DNA of 36,759 bases from Pseudomonas fluorescens (GCF_018614775.1 NZ_JAGGOF010000023.1:1-36759); one strand, 5' to 3'; positions 9,392 through 20,992 are shown, counted from the first letter of the stretch. Numbers and translations: made by a program. Notes: a model not told the origin generated them from the letters alone.

Positions 9392-10027
9392 ATGTCGAAC
9401 AATCTTCCATCCCCCAGCGGCCCCGGCCGTCCCAAGGATCTGGCCAAGCGCCAGGCCATTCTCGAGGCGGCCAAACGCCTGTTCGTGAGCCTCGGTTACG
9501 CCAACACCAGCATGGACGCCGTGGCGACCGAAGCCGGGGTGTCCAAACTGACGGTCTACAGCCACTTCAATGACAAGGAAACGCTGTTTTCCGCAGCAGT
9601 GATCGCCAGGTGCGAGGAGCAGGTGCCGCCGCTGTTCTTCGAATGGCCTGAAGGCGTGGCGATTGAAGACGTGTTGCTGAACATCGCCCGTGGCTTTCAT
9701 CTATTGGTCAGCAGCGAAGAGTCGGTGAACCTGCATCGGGTGATCATGGCCCTCGGCAGCCAGGACCCGAAACTCTCGGCGATTTTCTTCGAGGCTGGCC
9801 CACAGCGGATGCTGTCGGGCATGGAGCGCCTGTTGAGCAAGGTCCACCAGAGCGGAGCCTTGAACATCGACAAGCCGCGCAACGCCGCTGAGCATTTCTT
9901 CTGCCTGATCAAGGGCGCGGCGAATTTCCGGCTGCTGTATGGCTGCGGCGCGCCATTGGAGCCCGAAGCGGCCGAGGCTCATGTGCGGGAGGTGGTAGGG
10001 TTGTTTTTGCGGGCTTACAGGGTCTAG
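9392..10027 (+). CDS. mexL: TetR-family repressor MexL
   Basis: 211 residues starting at the ATG at 9392. The N-terminal TetR DNA-binding domain is clear: RQAILEAAKRLFVSLGYANTS, then the helix-turn-helix with GVSKLTVYSHFNDKETLF at about residues 45-65. The remainder is a helical ligand-binding and dimerisation domain (AefR/TetR C-terminal type). The gene is transcribed away from mexJ, and the intergenic palindrome suggests direct repression of both. Length and synteny match P. aeruginosa MexL. A generic TetR repressor of a MexJK-like pump is the conservative description. Confidence 0.85.
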   Translation: MSNNLPSPSGPGRPKDLAKRQAILEAAKRLFVSLGYANTSMDAVATEAGVSKLTVYSHFNDKETLFSAAVIARCEEQVPPLFFEWPEGVAIEDVLLNIARGFHLLVSSEESVNLHRVIMALGSQDPKLSAIFFEAGPQRMLSGMERLLSKVHQSGALNIDKPRNAAEHFFCLIKGAANFRLLYGCGAPLEPEAAEAHVREVVGLFLRAYRV

Positions 10028-10051
10028 ATTTTCGGCGTTTGGACGGGCCTC

Positions 10052-10074
10052 ATCGCGAGCAGGCTCGCTCCCAC
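10052..10074. repeat. Single REP element
   Basis: ATCGCGAGCAGGCTCGCTCCCAC contains the hairpin GCGAGC-AG-GCTCGC followed by the CTCCCAC tail. It is the same unit that forms the inverted pairs at 21016-21102 and 22402-22490. It lies between the convergent mexL and rsmJ ends. Confidence 0.85.
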
Positions 10075-10116
10075 AGTGGATTGGCGTCGAGCACACAACC
10101 TCTAGGCGCTGCAGTC

Positions 10117-10899
10117 TCAGGGCTTGAGCGCCTTCTTGGGGTAGATGTCATACCGACTGGACTTGCCATCCAACCCATGGCTCGGCTTCGGCCCGTCGAT
10201 GCACGGCGCCTTGCGCGGGCGCTTGACCACCACCCGGTGGGTCGCCAGGGCCAGTGCTGCGGCGAGCAGTGCCGGGGCGTCCGGGTCATCGCCCACCAGG
10301 GGCCGGAACAGGCGCATTTCCTTCTTCACCAGGGCGGTTTTCTCACGATGGGGGAACATCGGGTCCAGGTAGATCACCTGGGGCGGTTCGCCTTCCCAGT
10401 TGCGCATCACCTCGATGGAGTTGCCCTTGAGCAAACGCATGCGCGCCACGATCGGCGCCACGTCGAAATCGTCTGCGCCACGGGCCAGGCCATCCTCCAA
10501 CAGCGCACCGATCAACGGCTGACGCTCGATCAGGCTCATTTCACAGCCCAGGCTGGCGAGCACGAACGCATCTTTGCCCAACCCCGCCGTGGCATCCAGC
10601 ACCCGCGGGCGCACGCCTTGGGCAACACCCACCGCTTTGGCGATCATCTGGCCGCTGCCGCCGCCGTACAAGCGGCGATGGGCCGCGCCGCCCTCGACAA
10701 AGTCGACCCGAACCGGCCCCGGCGCGTCCGGCCCCAGTTGCTGCAACTGCAGCCCCTGCGCACCGACCTGCAAGGCAAACTCGCCGTCGTCGACCTGCAT
10801 GGGCAGGCCAAGCTGCTCGGCCCAGTGTTCCGCCTGCGGCTGGAAGACCGGGGACAGGGCCTCGACATGGATACGGCAAGCGGCAGGTTGCTCAATCAT
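10117..10899 (-). CDS. rsmJ: 16S rRNA (guanine1516-N2)-methyltransferase RsmJ
   Basis: 260 residues. RsmJ methylates N2 of G1516 in 16S rRNA using S-adenosylmethionine. The class I methyltransferase motif I is [10 protein letters not shown] (residues 101-110). The catalytic/target-base motif is LDPMFPHR (about 178-185). The [17 protein letters not shown] segment before motif I is characteristic of this family (formerly YhiQ). It begins at the ATG at 10899 and reads convergently toward mexL. The hypothetical gene at 10991 is divergent from it across 91 bases. Confidence 0.93.
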   Translation of the reverse strand: MIEQPAACRIHVEALSPVFQPQAEHWAEQLGLPMQVDDGEFALQVGAQGLQLQQLGPDAPGPVRVDFVEGGAAHRRLYGGGSGQMIAKAVGVAQGVRPRVLDATAGLGKDAFVLASLGCEMSLIERQPLIGALLEDGLARGADDFDVAPIVARMRLLKGNSIEVMRNWEGEPPQVIYLDPMFPHREKTALVKKEMRLFRPLVGDDPDAPALLAAALALATHRVVVKRPRKAPCIDGPKPSHGLDGKSSRYDIYPKKALKP

Positions 10900-10990
10900 G
10901 AAAACACGCTCAAAAAATTAAGGATCGGCAAAAACCGCCGATAACATCAGTGAACGGCATTTTGCCAGAGCTGAGCGTCGACCGAGAAAA

Positions 10991-11611
10991 ATGTCAGACA
11001 TTCGATCCACATCGATAGGCGTGATCTCCCCTTACGGCGATTACAGCCTGCGCAACACCCAAGCGCTGAGCGGCGTCAGTCACCTGTGGCAGGATTTTTT
11101 TGCCCGGGCCCTGGCCGATCAACTGGGTGACGCGGCACCGGCGCCTGGCAGCTACCAGCCCGTCGCCCTCGATGAGGCCGTTGAACCGACCCTGGGCGCC
11201 GAACTGCTGGACCACATTGTCAGCCAGCGCACCTGCGACGTGACACAAACCCAGGTCAAACCGCCGGAACCGCTGTTCCTGCCCATCGCCGAATTCGAAC
11301 TCGACCTGCTGGACAAGCCCTTCCCACCCTTCCCTGAAGAAGAAATCGTCGCCCAGCAGAAGCAGCAGAGTTTCGAGAGCCACTGGGTTCGCCCCCTCGT
11401 GCTCAGCGCCGGCCAACCGCTGCCGGAACCCGGCCCTGCACCGCAGCCGCGCCCCTTGCACCTGCCGATTGCCGAACTGGAACTCAACCTGCTGGACAAG
11501 CCGCTCCCGCCGTTCCCGCAAGAAGAGATCGTGGCCCAGCAGAAAGCACTGGACTTCGACACCCGCTGGGCACGCCCGATCGTATTGCAGAACCTGCGTA
11601 TCGCCGCCTGA
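10991..11611 (+). CDS. Hypothetical protein with a duplicated 45-residue module
   Basis: 206 residues, ATG at 10991. I do not recognise the family. No signal peptide or membrane helix is visible. Residues 94-138 and 155-199 are two copies of one 45-residue module. Both contain LPIAE-E-(D/N)LLDKP, then PPFP-EEIVAQQK, then a (H/R)W-RP-VL ending. A proline-rich linker (LPEPGPAPQPRP) joins them. The N-terminal part includes ISPYGDYSLRNTQALSGVSHLWQDFF. The proline-rich spacing has sometimes led to TonB-like names, but no TonB C-terminal domain is present. Transcribed divergently from rsmJ, it ends 3 bases from the convergent extensin-like gene. Confidence 0.75.
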   Translation: MSDIRSTSIGVISPYGDYSLRNTQALSGVSHLWQDFFARALADQLGDAAPAPGSYQPVALDEAVEPTLGAELLDHIVSQRTCDVTQTQVKPPEPLFLPIAEFELDLLDKPFPPFPEEEIVAQQKQQSFESHWVRPLVLSAGQPLPEPGPAPQPRPLHLPIAELELNLLDKPLPPFPQEEIVAQQKALDFDTRWARPIVLQNLRIAA

Positions 11612-11614
11612 CCT

Positions 11615-12313
11615 TCACCGGCAGATCCACCAGGGCCCCACGTCCAGATGAAAATGGTTGCGGTGCGCCGCGTTGTAATCCGGGCTCAAGACCACGCTGA
11701 ACATGTCACAGGCGCCATCGCGCACCTGGCGCAGGAATCGCGCGTCGGCGTTGTCCTTCGGCCAATCCCTCAGCACGCTCACCGTACGGCCATCGGCCAG
11801 GCGAAACCCGGCGATGTCCAGTGCACTGGCCGTGGCGTGTTGGCTGCGCGCCCCCGTCTCGCGGCCGTACATGTTGCGACAGGCGAAACTGCCGAGGTGA
11901 TCGACCCGCGTGACTTTCTGCCCATAGGCTGCCGCTGACGCCGGCTGCAACGCATGGCGCTCGAACAGTGCGAACGCTACGGCCAACGGGCAACTGGCCA
12001 GAAAACTGCTGCTCAACGCCACCTCGCCGCCCTGCACCCGCAGCACATTGATCAACGGGCAGTCGCTCTTGGTATTGCTGTCGGCCTGGCGAACGACCCG
12101 CAACCCCGACGTCGCCAGCGCTTGGTCACACAGCTGTGGATCGTTGCGCAGGGCCATGAGCTTGTAGCGGGTCAGCAGGTTGGGCGCAAGGTTGACGTCC
12201 AGAGGCGCCCAGGGATTCCAATGTGGCGGCAGCGACAGCCAACCGCGCCATACCGCCAGCAGGGCGACACCGATGATCAACAGCAACAACAGGAAACCTT
12301 TCAAGACCCGCAC
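11615..12313 (-). CDS. Extensin-like family membrane-anchored protein
   Basis: 232 residues from a GTG at 12313, chosen because GAGG lies just upstream, the basic residues and transmembrane helix (VLKGFLLLLLIIGVALLAVW) follow at once, and an upstream extension would run into the preceding gene. After the single N-terminal anchor the protein is extracytoplasmic. The C-terminal extensin-like domain carries SQHATASALD (His159, Asp166) and HFHLDVG (His220, His222). This is the HxxxxxxD...HxH pattern of LAS-type D-Ala-D-Ala metallopeptidases. A cell-wall peptidase or peptidoglycan-binding role is therefore plausible but inferred. It is the last gene of a minus-strand cluster, 16 bases after the PEP mutase-like gene. 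Confidence 0.82.
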   Translation of the reverse strand: MRVLKGFLLLLLIIGVALLAVWRGWLSLPPHWNPWAPLDVNLAPNLLTRYKLMALRNDPQLCDQALATSGLRVVRQADSNTKSDCPLINVLRVQGGEVALSSSFLASCPLAVAFALFERHALQPASAAAYGQKVTRVDHLGSFACRNMYGRETGARSQHATASALDIAGFRLADGRTVSVLRDWPKDNADARFLRQVRDGACDMFSVVLSPDYNAAHRNHFHLDVGPWWICR

Positions 12314-12329
12314 GACATTGCCTCGGGCA

Positions 12330-13151
12330 TCAACCCTTGAATAACTGGTTGGCCTGCTTGAACGGCATCGAGCGGCGAGTGAAGGTGAACGTGCCCTGCT
12401 GCTGGATTTCCTCGGCGGCGCGGAAGAATTCCCCATAGGCCGCCAGGGCCAACGCCGAACCGACGCTGATGCGCTTGACGCCCAGCTCGCTCAACTGCGC
12501 GACGGTCAGGTCCAGTGCCCCGGACATCAGCACGTTCACCGGTTTCGGCGCCACGGCCTCGACCACCGCGCGCACTTGCTCGGCGGTGCTCAGGCCGGGG
12601 GCGTAGAGCACATCGGCACCGGCTTCGGCAAACGCCTTCAGGCGACGAATCGTGTCATCCAGGTCCGGATTGCCATGCAGGAAGTTTTCCGCCCTGGCCG
12701 TCAGCAAAAACGGATACGGCAACCTGCGCACGGCCTCGGCGGCGGCCTTGACCCGCGCCACGGCATGCTCGAAACAATAGATCGGACTGTCTTCGCGCCC
12801 GGTGGCATCTTCGATCGAGCCACCCACCGCGCCGGCCTCCGCCGCCCGGAGCAGGTTGTGCGCACACGCCTCGGGCGCATCGGCAAAACCGTTCTCCAGA
12901 TCGACCGCGACCGGCAGGTCAGAGGCGGCAACAATCGCCCGGACGTTTGCCAGGGTGTCATCCAGGCCCAGTGCCCCATCAGGCCGGGCCAGGGAGAAAG
13001 CGTTACCGGCACTGGTGGTCGCCAAGGCTTCAAAACCGAGGCTGGCAAGCATCCTGGCGGAACCGGCATCCCACGGATTGGGAATGACGAAAGCCTCCTC
13101 GCGTTCGTGCAGGGCCTTGAACGCCTGGGCCCGGCGGGTTTGCGCATCCAT
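12330..13151 (-). CDS. Isocitrate lyase / PEP mutase family protein
   Basis: 273 residues from the ATG at 13151. It has the TIM-barrel signature of the isocitrate lyase/PEP mutase superfamily: F-IPNPWDAGSARML near the N-terminus, TTSAG, VDLENGFAD (metal-binding acidic residues), GSIEDATG and the late RISVGSALA. Superfamily members make or break C-C or P-C bonds next to a carboxylate (2-methylisocitrate lyase, phosphonopyruvate hydrolase, oxaloacetate hydrolase). The KKCGH-type gating loop of classical isocitrate lyases is not seen, so the specific substrate cannot be named. It lies 33 bases downstream of the DUF72 gene in the same orientation. Confidence 0.88.
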   Translation of the reverse strand: MDAQTRRAQAFKALHEREEAFVIPNPWDAGSARMLASLGFEALATTSAGNAFSLARPDGALGLDDTLANVRAIVAASDLPVAVDLENGFADAPEACAHNLLRAAEAGAVGGSIEDATGREDSPIYCFEHAVARVKAAAEAVRRLPYPFLLTARAENFLHGNPDLDDTIRRLKAFAEAGADVLYAPGLSTAEQVRAVVEAVAPKPVNVLMSGALDLTVAQLSELGVKRISVGSALALAAYGEFFRAAEEIQQQGTFTFTRRSMPFKQANQLFKG

Positions 13152-13184
13152 GTGGTTTGCTCCTGGGCAGAGAACGGTTGGGCC

Positions 13185-14045
13185 TCAGAGCAGACCCAGT
13201 TGCTCGGCGGCGGGCTCTCTATATAGCTCAGGCAGGGCCGGTAAGCCAGGCAATCGACTCATCAATCGGTGGTGAAAGTGTTGCGCAAGCTTTGCCGCCA
13301 GCAGGTTGTCGGCGGTGTGCAGGAAGATATACGGCGTGCGCCCTTCTTCGATCCACACGGCGATTTTCTCCACCCAGGGTGTCAGGAACGGCTCGTTGGC
13401 TTCCAGCACCGGATGACCGATGAAACGCACCTGCGGGCATTGGGTAAATGCAGTGGGCCGGGGTGGCACCCGGGGCTTTTTCGATTGCGCATGGAGCACG
13501 GCAGGATCGGTCGAGGTGCAACTGAACAAGGCCCTGGGATCAAGGCAGATGCGTTCGACGCCGCGATCGAGCAGCAAACGATTGAGCTGTCGCTCGGCAT
13601 CGCCCTTGGCAAAGAACTCATCGTGGCGGACTTCCACGGCCAATGGCCGCTCGAAAGCGTCGATGAAAGCGGCCAGCTCAGACAGTCGATGGGGTGTGAA
13701 GGCCTTGGACAATTGCAGCCAGAACGGCGAGACCCGTTCGCCCAAGGGGCTGAGCAACTGCACGAAGGTTTCGGTGGCCGTCAGGTGCTCGCGCAAGTCG
13801 CCGTTGTGGCTGATATCACCGGGCAACTTGGCGGTGAAACGAAAATGCGCGGGCATGATGTCGGCCCAGCGCTGGACGATGGCCGCAGAAGGGCTGGCGT
13901 AGAACGTCGTATTGCCTTCCACAGCGTTGAACACCTGGGCATAGAGATTCAGGAAATCGCTGCTTCTGGCGTCCTGGGGATACAGATAATCGCGCCAGGC
14001 GTTCTCGCTCCACGACGGGCAGCCCAGGTAGTAAGGCAACCCCAT
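13185..14045 (-). CDS. DUF72 (YecE-like) family protein
   Basis: 286 residues from the ATG at 14045. The N-terminal LGCPSWSENAWRDYLYP and the FNAVEGNTTFYASPS segment are hallmarks of the DUF72/YecE family, a TIM-barrel fold of unknown function. RFTAKLPGDISH and AVEVRHDEFF also fit. The TGA stop of the preceding small gene overlaps this ATG by one base (TGATG), indicating translational coupling. No reaction can be assigned. Confidence 0.9.
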   Translation of the reverse strand: MGLPYYLGCPSWSENAWRDYLYPQDARSSDFLNLYAQVFNAVEGNTTFYASPSAAIVQRWADIMPAHFRFTAKLPGDISHNGDLREHLTATETFVQLLSPLGERVSPFWLQLSKAFTPHRLSELAAFIDAFERPLAVEVRHDEFFAKGDAERQLNRLLLDRGVERICLDPRALFSCTSTDPAVLHAQSKKPRVPPRPTAFTQCPQVRFIGHPVLEANEPFLTPWVEKIAVWIEEGRTPYIFLHTADNLLAAKLAQHFHHRLMSRLPGLPALPELYREPAAEQLGLL

Positions 14046-14350
14046 CAGATGTAGAGGTCGAGGCCCAGCACTTCCATATCCCAGTCGACGAAGCCGGCGG
14101 TGCTGAGGTAGCTGGCCAGGGCCGCCGCGACACTGCGCTTCATGGCGCGGTGATAGAGCATGTCTTGCTGGCGGGCGGGAAGGTTGCTCAGGCGTTGCGC
14201 GGCGGCTTTGGCGGCGCGGGCAGCCAATTGCTCTTCGGACGGGAATTCCAGTTCGCCATCGATATCATCGACAGACTCATCCGTAGCGACATTTGCACGA
14301 GGCTTGCGCTTGATGGGGTAGGACTGGGATGAAACGCCGTCTATACGCAT
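14045..14350 (-). CDS. Small conserved hypothetical protein
   Basis: 101 residues from the ATG at 14350. The first third is polar and acidic (DESVDDIDGELEFPSEEQ). The rest is helical, with an alanine-rich stretch and a basic motif (MLYHRAMKRSVAAALASYL). There is no signal peptide, membrane helix or known motif. The one-base overlap with the DUF72 gene, and the conserved position between DUF72 and tsaB in pseudomonads, argue that it is real. It is probably cytoplasmic. Confidence 0.75.
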   Translation of the reverse strand: MRIDGVSSQSYPIKRKPRANVATDESVDDIDGELEFPSEEQLAARAAKAAAQRLSNLPARQQDMLYHRAMKRSVAAALASYLSTAGFVDWDMEVLGLDLYI

Positions 14351-14539
14351 ACTGGAATGCTCGGTATCAATGATGGCAATTTAGCGGCACTTTCGCAGCC
14401 ACGCAAATGCGCAAGTGATAACTAGAGCACATAAAGCCAAAAAGGTTTAAAAACCGGCTGAAAAAGTGACGACTGGCGATAATGAGTGTGACTTGTGGAG
14501 GGGAGAACGACTTTCCCCCTTGCCACAACACCCTTGGGA

Positions 14540-15217
14540 TTAGCGCTCAGCCTTGGGCACCGCCACCTTGTCGCGCAGGTACACCGGCTGCGCGTTGTCG
14601 GCCGGGATGGCTTCGCCGCGAGCCCAGGCGAACCGGGCCAGGGTCAGCAGGTCTTCGGCGTGAGGCAGCATGGCGGCATCCTGATCGCTGAGGTTGACGG
14701 CAATGCGCTCGCCGTAGCCCCAACCGGTACCGGCGCCGAACCAGTCGCCGCCCGCTTCGCCTGGCAAAGCCGCCGCTTCAGGTGGCAGTACCGCTTCAGC
14801 TCCGACAAGGCGCATCTCGCCGTCGGTTTCGCGATAGCAGCCCCAGTACACTTCATCCATCCGTGCATCGATGGCGGCTGCTACCTGCCGGGCGCCGTGC
14901 TCGCGCAAGGCGCGCTGGGCCAGCACCGCCAGGTTGGACACCGGCAACACCGGGCGCTCCAGCGCAAACGCCAACCCCTGAACCACGCCGATGGCGATGC
15001 GCACGCCGGTGAAGGCCCCCGGCCCCCGCCCGAAGGCAATCGCATCCACCGCTTGCAAGGTGGTCCCGGCATCGCTGAGCAATTGCTGGATCATCGGCAG
15101 CAGCTTCTGCGCATGCAGGCGCGGAATCACCTCGTAATGGCTCGTGACCTTGCCGTCGTGCAGCAAGGCAACGGAGCAAGCTTCAGTCGCGGTGTCCAGG
15201 GCCAGCAAGGTGCTCAT
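14540..15217 (-). CDS. tsaB: tRNA threonylcarbamoyladenosine biosynthesis protein TsaB
   Basis: 225 residues starting with MSTLLALDTATEACSVALL at the ATG at 15217. The frame extends 20 codons upstream, but the family start is at this ATG. TsaB is the non-catalytic partner of TsaD in forming t6A at position 37 of ANN-decoding tRNAs. The ASKHA-type N-terminal fold, the AIAFGRGPGAFTGVRIAIG motif and DARMDEVYWG are typical of TsaB (YeaZ). It lies downstream of adk on the same strand, separated by a strong hairpin at 15262-15291. Confidence 0.96.
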   Translation of the reverse strand: MSTLLALDTATEACSVALLHDGKVTSHYEVIPRLHAQKLLPMIQQLLSDAGTTLQAVDAIAFGRGPGAFTGVRIAIGVVQGLAFALERPVLPVSNLAVLAQRALREHGARQVAAAIDARMDEVYWGCYRETDGEMRLVGAEAVLPPEAAALPGEAGGDWFGAGTGWGYGERIAVNLSDQDAAMLPHAEDLLTLARFAWARGEAIPADNAQPVYLRDKVAVPKAER

Positions 15218-15261
15218 CGATGTGTCCGAAATCAGGTGGGGAAAAAGGGCGCCAGTATAAA

Positions 15262-15291
15262 CAACTACGGCCCGCAAGCGGGCCGTAGTTG
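15262..15291 (-). terminator. Hairpin after adk, probable transcript end
   Basis: CAACTACGGCCCGC and GCGGGCCGTAGTTG form a perfect 14-base stem around AA. On the minus strand the stem is followed by GTTTATAC, only a weak T-tract. Its place 19 bases beyond the adk stop and before tsaB fits a terminator or attenuator for adk. Confidence 0.65.
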
Positions 15292-15310
15292 ACGAAGCGA
15301 ATCAGACTTT

Positions 15311-18879
<3,569 letters not shown>

Positions 18880-19069
18880 CAGCAGTTCTCCAGCAAAAGG
18901 TCCGGACAGCTATCGGTTTAGATCCATTGAGACAGAGAGTGCCGATGCCGGTGGCTTATGACAAGCGACGAAGGGCCTTTAAACCTTGCAAGACAAAGCT
19001 AGTCTCATGATAGGCCACACAAAGGCTTGCCACTCACACCGCCTGCCATAAGCAGACTATGAGGCCATC

Positions 19070-19414
19070 ATGAAAATCCGGGAGCTTGCCCAGCACTGGG
19101 AAGAAAACGCCAAGGGTCGCCTGACCCAGACCGGCTACACGATCCATCTGGACGTAGAGGCCGCGGCACGCCTGGCGGCGATCTGCGACATGTACCCCAA
19201 GCGCCAGCCCGAAGAACTGTTGGGCGAACTGATCGGCGCGGCGCTGGAAGAGCTGGAAGCGAGCTTCCCGTACGTCAAGGGCCAGCAGGTGGTTGCCACC
19301 GATGAAGAGGGTGACCCGCTGTACGAAGACGTCGGCCCGACACCGAGATTCCTCGCCTTGTCCCGGCGCCATTTGCATCAGCTTTCCTCGCAGAACGACA
19401 AGTCGAAGCACTGA
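19070..19414 (+). CDS. Small conserved protein between ppc and the lptF operon
   Basis: 114 residues from the ATG at 19070. I do not know its function. The N-terminus (MKIRELAQHWEENAKG) is followed by LDVEAAARLAAICDMYPKRQPEELLGELIGAALEELEASF. That region resembles the helical part of a ribbon-helix-helix-like or antitoxin-like fold, but without clear DNA-binding evidence. The C-terminus is polar (DEEGDPLYEDVGPTPRF). The position next to ppc is conserved in pseudomonads, where I recall labels such as pilin-assembly or type 1 pili tip component. Nothing in the sequence supports those labels. A stem-loop follows at 19431-19464. Confidence 0.75.
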   Translation: MKIRELAQHWEENAKGRLTQTGYTIHLDVEAAARLAAICDMYPKRQPEELLGELIGAALEELEASFPYVKGQQVVATDEEGDPLYEDVGPTPRFLALSRRHLHQLSSQNDKSKH

Positions 19415-19430
19415 CACTTCCCCCTGCGAA

Positions 19431-19464
19431 GTATTCCCGGCACTTTAACCGGCGCCGGGAATAC
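19431..19464 (+). terminator. Stem-loop after the small conserved gene
   Basis: GTATTCCCGGC pairs perfectly with GCCGGGAATAC across a 12-base loop, starting 16 bases after the stop. There is no T-tract, so it may protect the 3' end or be only a weak terminator. Confidence 0.45.
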
Positions 19465-19544
19465 CGCTGTGCGCCCTGAAAGTTCAGCTTTTCCTGAGCT
19501 GACCGATCAGTCAGCAATTCTTTTGGCGATTGGCCACCTTCGCT

Positions 19545-19572
19545 GAACTTTTGAAAAAAACTTCGGGTCACA
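19545..19572 (+). promoter_or_regulatory. Candidate AlgU (sigma-22, RpoE-like) promoter for the DUF4398-lptF operon
   Basis: GAACTT at 19545-19550 is an exact AlgU -35 consensus. It is followed after 17 bases by TCACA, which fits the TCNNA form of the -10 box. It lies about 115 bases upstream of the first start codon. In P. aeruginosa lptF is reported to be AlgU-dependent, which supports the reading. The promoter itself is inferred. Confidence 0.6.
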
Positions 19573-19686
19573 CCGTGTAACCATACTGGAACGGCCGTTT
19601 TAAAAACGCGCCCTGGCGCCAGCGCCAAATACAGACGTCACGGTTTCGGTCCCAGCATGGATGTGTTTTTTTTCAGGAGTTTTCCA

Positions 19687-20100
19687 ATGGAGTTGAAGCC
19701 TATGAATACCTGCACTGCCAAACCCTCATCCGCAGGCCTGCGTGGCCTGAAGTTGGCTGCCCTGGCCATCGGTAGCAGCTTCATCCTGGCCGGTTGCGCC
19801 GGCAACCCGCCTTCGGAGCAGTACGCGGTGACCCAATCGGCGGTCAACAGCGCCGTGAGTGCCGGCGGTACCGAATTCGCCGCAGTGGAAATGAAATCGG
19901 CCCAGGACAAGCTCAAGCAGGCCGAAATGGCGATGCACGACAAGAAATACGACGAAGCCAAGCGTCTGGCCGAACAGGCCGAATGGGATGCTCGCGTCGC
20001 CGAGCGCAAGGCTCAGGCCGCCAAGGCGGAACAAGCACTCAAGGACTCCCAGAAAGGGGTTCAGGAACTGCGTCAGGAAGGCATGAACAAGGTTCAGTAA
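19687..20100 (+). CDS. DUF4398 family lipoprotein
   Basis: 137 residues from the ATG at 19687, chosen because AGGAG lies 7 bases upstream. An ATG 30 bases earlier has no such site. The signal peptide ends in the lipobox ILAGC (Cys37). The residue after Cys is Ala, not Asp, so sorting to the outer membrane is expected. The mature domain is a charged helix pair (SAQDKLKQAEMAMHDKKYDEAKRLAEQAEWDARVAERKAQ), typical of DUF4398 and likely a coiled coil. It is followed 48 bases later by lptF, whose N-terminal half is of the same helical type. The two probably act together at the outer membrane or cell wall under envelope stress. Confidence 0.87.
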   Translation: MELKPMNTCTAKPSSAGLRGLKLAALAIGSSFILAGCAGNPPSEQYAVTQSAVNSAVSAGGTEFAAVEMKSAQDKLKQAEMAMHDKKYDEAKRLAEQAEWDARVAERKAQAAKAEQALKDSQKGVQELRQEGMNKVQ

Positions 20101-20148
20101 ACCCTTCGCGCCACGACGTACTTCTCATTGATAAAAGGACGACAGACT

Positions 20149-20940
20149 ATGATGCACAAACACTTGATGATGCCCGCCCTGCTCGCTGCCTGCGTAGCCC
20201 TGGCCGCTTGCTCCCACGACCCGAATGCGAACCTGGAACAGGCGCGTACCAACTACAACGGCCTGCAGGCTGACCCGGCCGCCACCAAGGTCGCCGCCCT
20301 GGAAACCAAGGAAGCCGCTGACTTCCTGGCCAAGGCCGACAAGGCCTACCTGGACAGGGAAGACGAAGCCAAGGTCGATCAACTGGCCTACCTGACCAAC
20401 CAGCGCGTTGAAGTGGCCAAGCAGACCATCGCCCTGCGCAACGCCGAAGCCGGCCTGAAAAATGCGGGCGACGAACGCGCCCGTGCGCTGCTGGATGCGC
20501 GCAATGCGCAAATCAAACAGCTGCAGGACAGCCTGAACGCCAAGCAGACCGAACGCGGTACGCTGGTGACCTTCGGTGACGTGCTGTTCGCCACCAACAA
20601 GTCCGACCTGCGCTCCAGCGGCCTGGTCAACGTGAATAAACTGGCGCAGTTCCTTCAGGAAAACCCGGACCGCAAGGTGATCATCGAAGGCTACACCGAC
20701 AGCACCGGTTCGGATTCCTATAACCAGTCGCTGTCCGAGCGCCGCGCCAACTCCGTGCGCACCGCGCTGGTGAAAATGGGCGTCGACCCGGCCCGCGTCG
20801 TGACCCAGGGTTACGGCAAGGAATTCCCGGTGGCCGATAACACCAGCGTCTCGGGCCGTGCCATGAACCGTCGTGTGGAAGTGACCATCTCCAACGACAA
20901 CCAGCCCGTCGCCCCGCGCTCGACCATGAGCGCCAACTGA
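20149..20940 (+). CDS. lptF: OmpA-family outer-membrane lipoprotein LptF
   Basis: 263 residues from the ATG at 20149 (AGGA 9 bases upstream; a second ATG follows directly). The lipobox is LAAC (Cys21). Residues about 25-125 are a helical, charged DUF4398-like segment. Residues about 140-250 are an OmpA C-terminal domain with VLFATNKSDLRSSG and GYTDSTGSDSYNQSLSERRA, which hold the Asp and Arg that bind the diaminopimelate of peptidoglycan. The protein would tether the outer membrane to the wall. Synteny matches P. aeruginosa lipotoxin F (PA3692), reported as AlgU-controlled. This lptF is unrelated to the LPS-export gene of the same symbol. A strong terminator follows. Confidence 0.88.
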   Translation: MMHKHLMMPALLAACVALAACSHDPNANLEQARTNYNGLQADPAATKVAALETKEAADFLAKADKAYLDREDEAKVDQLAYLTNQRVEVAKQTIALRNAEAGLKNAGDERARALLDARNAQIKQLQDSLNAKQTERGTLVTFGDVLFATNKSDLRSSGLVNVNKLAQFLQENPDRKVIIEGYTDSTGSDSYNQSLSERRANSVRTALVKMGVDPARVVTQGYGKEFPVADNTSVSGRAMNRRVEVTISNDNQPVAPRSTMSAN

Positions 20941-20956
20941 TCGGCTGACGGCAACG

Positions 20957-20992
20957 AAAAAGCCCCGCCTGAGCAATCAGGCGGGGCTTTTT
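20957..20992 (+). terminator. Rho-independent terminator of the lptF operon
   Basis: AAAAAGCCCCGCCTGA and TCAGGCGGGGCTTTTT form a perfect 16-base stem around GCAA, ending in a T-run, 16 bases after the lptF stop. The A-run on the other side makes it potentially bidirectional. Confidence 0.95.

Noticed and set aside
10991..11611. TonB-type energy transducer
   Set aside because: Proline-rich segments alone suggested it; there is no N-terminal membrane anchor and no TonB C-terminal domain.
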